Origin: Atrina japonica
Lineage: Eukaryota; Mollusca; Bivalvia; Pterioida; Pinnidae
DNA: 64,000 nucleotides
Assembly (NCBI GenBank): GCA_030159075.1
Contig: BROG01000461.1
Location: 310,001 to 374,000 of the forward strand
Direction: 5' to 3'
Each line of letters opens with the position of its first letter. Position 1 is the stretch's first letter. The notes under the pieces are model-generated. The model had not been told where the DNA came from, searched no databases, and saw only the letters and a list, made by a program, of their open reading frames with translations. The translations under genes and the position numbers were made by a program. This document shows positions 1 through 64,000 of this stretch, in pieces.

Positions 1-388
1 GATTCAACATGGTCTGAGTAGTGAGGTGGTTTCTTAAGTTAGGTTCTCTTCTGTTAAGATATATTATATATATATATATATACAAATGTAGTTTATTATG
101 GCATCTGGCTAGGTTTTTAACATCAACCCCTACAACTCCACCGGGCTAGGGAGTATGGGATATCATATATTTTACCAAATACCAAACATACACACACAGA
201 GATAGAAACACACACACACACACACACATAGACACAGACAGACACACACAGACACACACACACACACACAGACACAGGTACACATATGGCAGTATAATTT
301 GAATGTTGATGCATTTGTTCTTTTAACATATTTATCGGGTGAAAACTTTTCTTAAATGTGGTGGTTCCTCAGGCAAGGCTCCACTGTA
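1..388. repeat. Remnant of pogo-like MITE interrupted by simple repeats
   Basis: GTGAGGTGGTTTCTTAAG at the left edge and a CTCCACTGTA end near 379-388 match the GGTGGTC / CTCCACTG end of the family seen elsewhere. The body is replaced by an (AT)n run (about 61-83) and an interrupted (CA)n tract (about 185-280). The left end may lie outside the window. Confidence 0.35.
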
Positions 389-529
389 TTTATCTTGACC
401 TAAATTACATGTCTGTCTGTAAATAGGTCATTTACTTCACTATGGTCAGTCAGTGGTAACAAGGCAGTGATAAAAAATTATTTGGCTCAAATAATCATTG
501 TACATCTGAATCAAAACTTAAAATAAAGG

Positions 530-757
530 AGAGCCGGCCTGCCGGTAGCGTGGACTCAGTCGTGACGTCGTAGCGTGCTCGGCACTTGGTTTCTGGATAT
601 GGAGACATAATAACTCAGGGCCCGTACAGTATTCGGCACTAAAGATTTACAATACCCCAATGGCAAGTGCCGAGCATCAAAATTGGAAGCCCTAACTTTG
701 ATTCTCAGGTGATTTTCTTGATGATAAAAACAATAAATAAACAAACAAAATAAAATA
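530..757 (+). mobile_element. SINE-like element with A-rich tail, family not recognised
   Basis: This block is GC-richer than its surroundings and ends in an A-rich tail (AATAAATAAACAAACAAAA), typical of a non-autonomous retroelement. It carries an inverted repeat TGCTCGGCACTT (576-587) and AAGTGCCGAGCA (665-676). I do not recognise a tRNA promoter in it with confidence. Confidence 0.4.
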
Positions 758-1692
758 TCCATGTGTCTGTCAACTGGACTTAGTTATGGTTTCAGGGCCT
801 AAAGTATTTATGCCCCATAGAATTGCTAACTAACTTTTTCAGGATTTCATGATAAAAAAAACACAAAATCTATCCAACAACTGGGTATTTTTGTGTATTT
901 AAAGAAATATTCAAAAAAATTAGGACCCAATATCTTGCACAACAGGTTGTTAAATTCAATGTGAATTTAACCAATGTTAAACCAATGGGCTAACTGTAGA
1001 TTAAATTTAACGATGTGTTGTGCAACCGGGTCTGATGTTTGTGAAACACATGCCCCCATTCCCAACATACATGTATTTTTGCAATGTCCTACATTTTTAT
1101 CCTCGCCCCACCCCCAGAGGCATGTGATGTCAGTGAAGTGTGAGCAACCCGTAGATGAACTTACACTCTAAGTTTGGTTACTGTATCACAATCCAAACTT
1201 GAAATATTGCACTTTATATGTAAAAACCAACGATCTAAACACTAGATGCACCTAAATCTTTCAGGCTGATAATCATTTGAGTACATACCAGAACTCAAAT
1301 TTTGAGTACCATGCTCAACTTTTTTCCCCAATATCAACGAGAAAGTCATAAATTTGACTAAACATTTTTGATGTGGATAGAAAAAGACAATAAGGTGTTT
1401 ACAGTCAGATCTAGACGATTTACAAACTGCTGAAGTCCAAATAGTAAAATAGTAGTTGAGCTCGAGTATTACTCAATATACCAGCACTGTGGTACTTCAT
1501 CTGATGTATTCAAACAGTAATTTTTTAAACAGAACAAGGCAATATGTTTTATCTTTGCACTCCTTTTTTAGGAAAAAGACTTGTTTTGGTTTCAGACAGA
1601 TATCCAATATTCCACATTATCCTGGTAGACTTTTATGTATAAAATCTCTGCTGTAACACAACACACAACACTATGAGCAAATACAGGCAGTA

Positions 1693-1970
1693 TATTTTTC
1701 TTCTTTTTTAAAAGCATTTTACACCACACTCAATGATTTCTGTCATATAATATGGTGGCGACCAGTTTTTGGTGGTGGTGGAGGGGGAAACCTGGTTACA
1801 ATGTACCAGGCAAATACTGGTACCACCGGATTTCCACAAGTAAACTCGGGAACTTTCTCTCAAAATCAGCTTACGTCTAGGTTCCAGTGGGGCTCGATTC
1901 TGCACCAACCAGAGGTGAGGGACTTCGTGGTTTAAAGAATTTTGCTCAAACCACTTAGTCTTACAGGTAG
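1693..1970 (-). mobile_element. tRNA-derived SINE-like copy
   Basis: On the minus strand a tRNA-like head (TAAGACTAAGTGGTTTGAGC) is followed by a body with CTCCACCACCACCAAAAAC and a tail near TTGAGTGTGGTGTAAAATGC. The same body and tail recur at 10853, 14836, 27470 and 51960, which supports an interspersed family. This is the fullest minus-strand copy. Confidence 0.6.
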
Positions 1971-3158
1971 TAGAGTAGGTTAATTAAATACAGACAAGGA
2001 AATTGTATACATTTTTTATTTCAGTAAAATAATTTTCACATGAATTACTATTCGAGTATAAAGGGATGCTCTGACAAAACTGTTCAAAAGAAGCTGAATG
2101 AAAGATGGTGACCTTATTTGGTGATATTCACGTTGATGAGAAAATGACATGAAAATGTAAGGGGGATAATCTCGCATCGCACAGAGTAAAATAAAAAACA
2201 TTTTTACAACTACCTAAAATTGGCCACGTACAGCTGAGGTATTACTTTGAGTTTTTATGAAATCAGCATCTACATATTGTGTATGTGTCGTAATGATGAT
2301 TTATATCTAAAGTTTGCAAATCATTATGAATTGTTTTATATCAATACCCATATTAGTCATAAAATACATCAAGAAAAAAAAAAAAAAAAAATCTAGATAT
2401 TGCTGAATAGGAAAAAAAAAACAATGACCACAAAATGTAAGTATACGATGCCTTCACTGAATGTACAAAAAGGTTAAGTATGTAATTATCATTCAGGTAT
2501 TTATAAAGATAATTATGAAAAGCAACTAGCTTCACATTTTAAAAAAACAAATTGACTACATCTCGATTCAGATATTTCTCCATTACAGAGAGTGTAAATT
2601 CAAAGAAGTTTTACATATGGAATTTTTCTTCTGGCTAAAAAAAAAAAATGCATATATAAATTTACAAAATTAGATTTTGGCTAGTAAACAAACAAAAATT
2701 AACAAATGATGTGAGTGTTAAAATGATCAGTAAGCAATGTATGAATGCAGCAAGTAAAAACGATACGAGATCATCCCCCAGGATGATAAAATGCATTTTA
2801 ATGCTATGAAAGTTGCAATGAACAACCAGTTATATAAACAAAATTCACATCCCTTTTTACGTATAGTCTACAAAATGTGTGTTTTGCACAGAGTTCCAGC
2901 GATACAATAAAACTCGATATAACACAAGTAATTCACAAGTACCTGTTTTCTTCAACAAAATTGCATTTTGCTAAATTTCAGAGTTTTAAAAAAAAAAATT
3001 GGTGGGTACTTCTAAATATATTACAAAAAGAAAAAAGTCACAAAATGCAGTTAAAGTTCAAAAACACATATTATCTTCAGTTTACAAAATTAAATTAATG
3101 TGAAAATAAATAGTCAACATCCCCCCAAAACAAACTACATCCCCTGGATTTCAATTTA

Positions 3159-3244
3159 ATCCTTTCAACCCTATAGGCCATACCAGACTGATCAAAACAG
3201 TAGAAAAGATCATACCATCTAAATACTTAGGAATGAAAGGGTTA
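3159..3244. mobile_element. Small MITE, CCTTTCAACCC family
   Basis: It starts AATCCTTTCAACCCTATAGG, contains CATACCAGACTGATC-type sequence and ends GAATGAAAGGGTTAAG. The ends are inverted repeats. Related copies are at 28760-29480, 30746-30836 and 34093-34196. Confidence 0.55.
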
Positions 3245-3303
3245 AGCATTCTAAACTTGTTTCCCTGTTTAAATATTGTCAATACCATGCAGCCCACAAT
3301 GTA

Positions 3304-3411
<108 letters not shown>

Positions 3412-6024
3412 CCCATTTCATTAATATCAACACACCCCACTGCACCCTTCTCTATCTTTTTTTTTTAAAAAAGAGCCCTATATCACAACTGCATCAATTG
3501 CCTATATCACCCCTTGCCCTCCATTTCTACAAGGTCAAGAGTGGTTTTTCAACACAGTCGCCCAACTAAAACCCACTCGGTTAACATGTACTCAAATTTT
3601 GGACTGTTACCGTTTATATTTTAATCACTTTAAACCAACATATAAAATATATATATTGAAAAAAATAGGCAAGCATTGAAACACTGCTAGGATGAAACAT
3701 CAAAAGTTTTTTTTATGACAGTAAATATGAATCAAGCACCTTTCTTTATAAACTATAAAGATATGTATCAGTAATGGGGAAACGCATTTCCCCGGTCTTA
3801 ATTTTCTTCCAGTCCAGTTATATTTATTTGCCTACTCTGAAACATTATACATATTGTATTTCTGTGTGAATATGAAATAATTAAATAACAATTAACATAA
3901 TAGTTTTGCATTTATCAAAATCAAATAATTCCTATTTGATGATCTTTGGTGCAGCACATGTAGACAATCTAGTTCTACTGTCACAATGCTTTATGTATAC
4001 ATATAGATAGTTATATAGCGGAACATTGAAAGTCATGCATTAATTATTAACTACAGCCATTTACAAAGCTACAATAAATTAACGTAACAAAACTTTTCAA
4101 GTAAGTTGTTTGACAGACCATTTGAATATACGTCATTCTGTCAAAGTTCACCAACAATACTGTCAAAAAGTGACAAGACTTAAACTTTAAGCCCAACATT
4201 ATCACATACAAAGTCTTAATCAGAATAGATTTTTTCATTTTTTTTTTAAACTGAAAGAAAACAAAAAAACACATGTATTAACGATATGATGAATAAACAA
4301 AGAAATACTCAATACTTCCATGGATCAAAGAGCAATTCACTTTTTCTTTTAAATTCACCAAAATAAAAAAAATAAAATGTAAAAATTTCAAAATAAAATT
4401 GAATTACTATAGAAATGCTGAACAAAATTTAAAGATAAGAAATATGATATGTCCTTTCAAAAATTGTTTCAATTTATGATCATGTTTAATGTACTTGTGT
4501 AGTATCTTTAGGATTCCAACCAAAAAGAAATTTCCATGATGAATTTAATGGAAAAGTGACGCTTCTTTTATGATATGTATAGAGCTGCTAGAAAATTTTC
4601 AAAATATCTATATGCAAAATCACACAGAAATTACTGCCAACATTACTAGAAGGCCTCCCCCATCATCTTCAATTGAACTTTAACATTTAGAAAATGCTAA
4701 CAGTGACCATATATCAGAGAGAGAAAGAGAGAGAACAAACTCAAAAGCTTTTAACTATTTATGGCAAAAAGAATAAAAATAACCCCAAAACATAAAAAAA
4801 AATAATCATATCACAACAAATCAGAATTTTCTGTCTCACAGCTGTCATCAAATTATATTTAGATTACAATGTCTGATGCAATGTTGCCACAAGAAAATAT
4901 GTACATATATATTTTATGATCCATTAATATCATTTCCTCATTTCTAATTGCAAAGTCATCACCCACAAAAAAAAATTATAAAATGATTAAAATAAATTTT
5001 GGCCTCCAGGGCATTAATATTTGGACCCCATGACACACGTACTTAATTTTTTTTTTTATTTCGACTTTTGAAAGATGCTGCATACAAAAATGTTGAAATC
5101 TAATCAATGAAAAACAGAAAATAAACTGCCTTAAAACTGAGACCCTGAGCTAAGTATTTAGTTCAAAATGTTTTATACAAAAAAATGATACTGATAATAC
5201 AGTTGAGGTTTCTCTGGTTGTGAACTACGGGATATTCGCTAGCAGAAATCGTTTAGCCATTCTATGTTAAGGTTTGATTGTCCTTGACCTTTTAACCTCT
5301 GACATTTTCACAGCAAATCTGACCTTTTCCGGTATTGCTACTACCATGATCATCCAGGTTAGCGCTGAATAGCAACTACTTAAAACAAATCTTTATGATG
5401 TGAAATTAAACAAATATGAATAAATATGCTCAAAATTTTTGTGTGAAGTTCATTATTGAATTAAGATGAATTCCTGACCTTCCAAAAGAATATACTGGGT
5501 CCTTTGGGAGTCACACATGTAAGTATGTATGTAGTTACTTTCTCTCCGTTTTATTTCGTCCTTATTATCCTCCATTTGAAAAAAAAAGACGTATGTAATA
5601 GCGATAAATCAAAAAACACAAATCCCGATCACGAGTCAATACAAATCATGATCACAGCATACAGAAGACGATGATTTACAATACACAAAACATACTGTAC
5701 ACTATATACAAACTTTCACATGAATTACTATCACAAAATCCACCATGTGGCTAGCTCCTGTTCTAATGTATACTGGCGGGCAGATTTATAAAAAAAAAAA
5801 AGACTAAGAACAAATAATGAAATTAAGTAATTAGAACAAGAGAACCACATAGCCCATCTCTGATTTTGCTATTACCCTTTCCAACTGATAGCACTTTCGT
5901 CGTCAATCACCAATGTGGCTAAGCAACAAAGTGATTTCTGTACATAATTAAATAAAACTAGTAATTCACGTTTCTTTGGCCTCAATAATCAATTCATATA
6001 TCACTTATTTTGTTATCATATGAT

Positions 6025-6206
6025 ACAGTCAAACTTGCATTAAAGACCACCTCTGTATAACAGGCATCTGTCTACGATGGCCATTCAAACATAACCTCTG
6101 CTAACTATTTCATAATGAATAAACCTCTTTATAAAGGGCCACCTGTCTATAACAGCTAATTTTGCACATTCCCTGGTGTGGCTTTTATAGACAAGTATGA
6201 CTGTAC
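6025..6206. mobile_element. pogo/Tigger-like MITE, about 180 bp
   Basis: The ends read TA-CAGTCAAACTTG and CAAGTATGACTG-TA, so there are inverted terminal repeats with CAG...CTG termini and a TA duplication. Inside is AAAGACCACCTC, the motif of the related MITEs. Confidence 0.65.
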
Positions 6207-7076
6207 GTGACAGCATTCACACAGTGAGGGTAGACTTACGATGTTATATGGTAGTTGAATACAGTGTAATATACATTCTGGTTATCTACGATTTGTTTCA
6301 TATATACACATAGATTTGATACTGTGAGTTATTAGGTAAACAGAAGTTAACACAAACCTTCATAATGAAATACACAAACTTATATAGGTAACTATAATGC
6401 TTCCTCAATAGCTACATGTACATATATTTTGTTCTGGTCTCTCTCTGTACCCCCACCGTTCATTTTGTAGATACCAGTATCCATGACAACACAATAAACA
6501 GAAGTTTACAGCATGATTCAGTTTTTCTTTTTCTATCTTGTATCCACGTTTCAACAAGGCAGTGCAGACTGCCATATTGAATTTTCTTTTAAATATCTAT
6601 GTTTGACATGGAAATGTATTCCAGTTGTCATGTGACAATGAGCAAATCAATTTAACAGATGATATAATCGCTCACAACCTTTTATGGTAAAAATGTATCA
6701 ACTAGTGCTATATATAATAGTACCGTGTCTCGTTTCATGCTTTATAAAAAACATTGCATGGTTTTTGGAGTGATGCAAGATTTTTTTTTTTTTTTTTTTT
6801 CTTCAATTCTAATACTATTATCGTCTTGCTGTGCATAACTCTGTATAAATTAAGTATACTGATAAAGTCCTCGCTGGAGGAGACATCTTACACAGTTCTG
6901 TACCTTCCCTGTACATTACGGTCTGATTAATTTGTTGTTAAGAAGGTACACAGAATGGAGGGATGATTACACATGTATATCTCTGTATAGTGCAAAACCA
7001 AGTCTTATTTACAGGCACCTCAAAATACAAAGTTAGTGGAAGTCAAATCAGCATCAATCAAATGTTTGGATTATAC

Positions 7077-62092
<55,016 letters not shown>

Positions 62093-64000
62093 CTGCGTGA
62101 AAAGAAATAAAAAAATTTTTATCAGTCCTTCATATTATGTAATATCTGATTTTCAAAACTGCAATATCATACTAAAAATTTAATGAGCACAACAGCGAAA
62201 TTGTATAGGATTACTTTTATTTGAAACTTCAAAAAACTTTTGAAACTTTTAAACAACTGACTTCATTTAAGATATTTTTCTCTCTTCCAGATGTCAAGGT
62301 GATTTTACTGGTTCAAGTTTTTTGTTTTCTGTTTTCGTCATTCATTGCCACACACAAACTATTTCTGCTGCACTATAAGATGCCAACGTATTTATCTGTT
62401 ACTATTTAATCACACAAAAGGCCCTGTTTGTTGTCCTCTAGACTGATATTAGAGTAACCTCAACATTCCCACCCCACAGCACAGATCTAAATATATAAAC
62501 ATTAATTGTGGCAAACTGATAAAAGTGTCTCAACAAACACAGGGAACCAATAGATTGTAACAGCATTTAGATTATGATTTCACAAAATATAATTTTAGAG
62601 AGGTGTCAAATTATTACGTGAATTCTCACTGAATCGAATATGAAATACAAAATGGTCCGATTGAACCAACCTTGGCTACAGAAATGTTTGAAACCCATGT
62701 AAAGACAAAATATATGTACCAGTATATATACATGTAGCATGCAGGAGGTAACCTGAACACGTGTACACATTGTACAAATTCTTTTAACAAATTTCTACAT
62801 AATTCTTTGTGAACTAAAAAAAAAATAGATAATTTAGTAAAATAATATCTCATTATCATACTAGCTACGTGTAAATTATCTAGGTCAGGCAAGGTCATCA
62901 GGTGAGTGACCTTGGGGTGAGATGAAGAAGATTCAATTGTGAGATAAAGTGATGTATATACATGTACTGTGGTAGTTTATAAGAAAAAGATCTAAAACTT
63001 GAGTGGGTTGTAACTGGAGACCCATCACTACCTCTAGAGCACCTGTTGTCAGCCACATATTTGTGTAGACACATTTGTGTATTCATACCAGTGTGTCTCA
63101 TATTTTGTTGGCTGATGATTCTGTTAGCTGACTATTCATGCTAGCTGTTGTTCACCTGTCACCTAGGTGTAAAGATGAATATATGTAAATAACTCTCCTC
63201 ACTTTACATAAAGGTAACCTACATCTCAAATCAGCTTTAATCTCATTCAAACCATATACAGACAAAAGTCATGTTTCCTCTTTCCATCAACAATTAACTC
63301 CACTGCAGGTTTTTATTTTTTTGTCCTCATCTTCATGCATGTACATGAATATAACATATATAATTACATAATATGCAAATCACATGAATTATTCTGATAA
63401 GTACTAATCACTCATTTGTGTGAAAATAGATTTAAGAAATTGCTACTGGTAATTGCTTCAAAGAAACTTCTACGCCACAGGATGAAGCATAAGTTTAAAC
63501 ATGTGCTACTGGGAAGCTTGCTTCAACCATACTTTATCAGAGAGTAGAATCGTTAATCAGCCAGAGAGTCTGTGCTCTCTCGTATGGATGACTATTTACA
63601 CTCACTGTTCACTGCACACCGTATCCACTTGGGACATAGCTGCAACAAATTAAATCAACTCTATTTTCTTGTTACATTATGTAAACGATCGAGGGAATTG
63701 TTAGAACAGACATAGCACCTAAGAGCAAGAGTACTGCTTTGAGAATGCAGTAATTATTCTTCAAAACAATGGCAAACATTTCTGAAATTGATGACAATTT
63801 CCCTGGAGATTGACCAAGTTACATAATTTGATAACTGCAAGATAGGTTAGCAGGTCTTGATGAAAATACATCAACTGAAAATGTGTTAAGGAATATATTA
63901 GATTTACTGTATGAAAAGCATCAGAAAGAAAAGGATCAATAAGCACAAATGTAGGCTGTATGGACAAGTGATATGAGATCTTCAGGGATTGTGCTACATG
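62093..64000 (-). other. Partial intron upstream of the first visible glypican exon
   Basis: The exon starting at 62092 begins in phase 1, so an upstream coding exon must exist. I searched the minus strand here for a signal peptide, a Cys-containing KG-type segment and a phase-1 donor and found no convincing candidate. The stretch is AT-rich with no repeats I recognise, and no promoter can be placed. Confidence 0.6.

Noticed and set aside
62626..63101. Candidate first glypican exon with signal peptide
   Set aside because: Minus-strand ORFs here have no signal peptide followed by a conserved Cys motif and no phase-1 donor; exon 1 is more likely beyond the window.

Overview
The window is AT-rich animal nuclear DNA. 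Large introns, GT-AG splice sites, many microsatellites, tRNA-derived SINE-like copies and many short inverted-repeat elements (MITEs) rule out a bacterial or compact genome. The SINE tail types and the repeated ACATGTACATGT palindrome suggest a mollusc, perhaps a bivalve; that is an inference from repeats, not a proven identification.

Only one gene can be supported. It is a glypican of the GPC1/2/4/6 (Drosophila Dally-like) branch, on the minus strand, spanning at least 55 kb. Seven coding exons were rebuilt from reading frame, splice sites and family motifs: 62092-61934, 44457-44066, 36575-36410, 22171-22041, 12788-12295, 11860-11685 and 7429-7077 (stop codon TGA at 7079-7077). All intron phases agree and the joined frame is open for 622 complete residues. 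The part encoding the start codon, signal peptide and first conserved cysteine was not found and probably lies beyond position 64000. The visible part holds 13 of the 14 expected glypican cysteines, a possible RxxR processing site, six Ser-Gly heparan sulfate sites and a C-terminal GPI-anchor signal. Residue numbers below count from the split Gly codon that opens the first visible exon.

Layout from left to right: 1-7076 is 3' UTR and/or flank with an (AT)n block and several mobile element copies; 7077-12788 holds the last three coding exons; 12.8-22 kb is intron 5, with a 65-bp array, a broken copy of part of exon 6 and a 219-bp pure C tract; 22-36 kb is intron 4, with a 37-bp array, a MITE cluster and SINEs; 36-44 kb is intron 3, with two long hairpins; 44-62 kb is intron 2, with a 33-bp array and a 3.3-kb array of 46-47 bp units; 62.1-64 kb shows nothing recognisable.

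The most interesting non-coding pattern is a family of pogo/Tigger-like MITEs (CAGTGGAACCTCGC-type ends, TA target sites in the better copies, inner GACCACC/GGTGGTC). Their terminal sequence appears to have been amplified into the large array at 54.3-57.6 kb and probably the one at 52.4 kb. A second MITE family of about 90 bp has nine recognisable copies, one of which lies about 20 bp downstream of the exon 6 splice donor.
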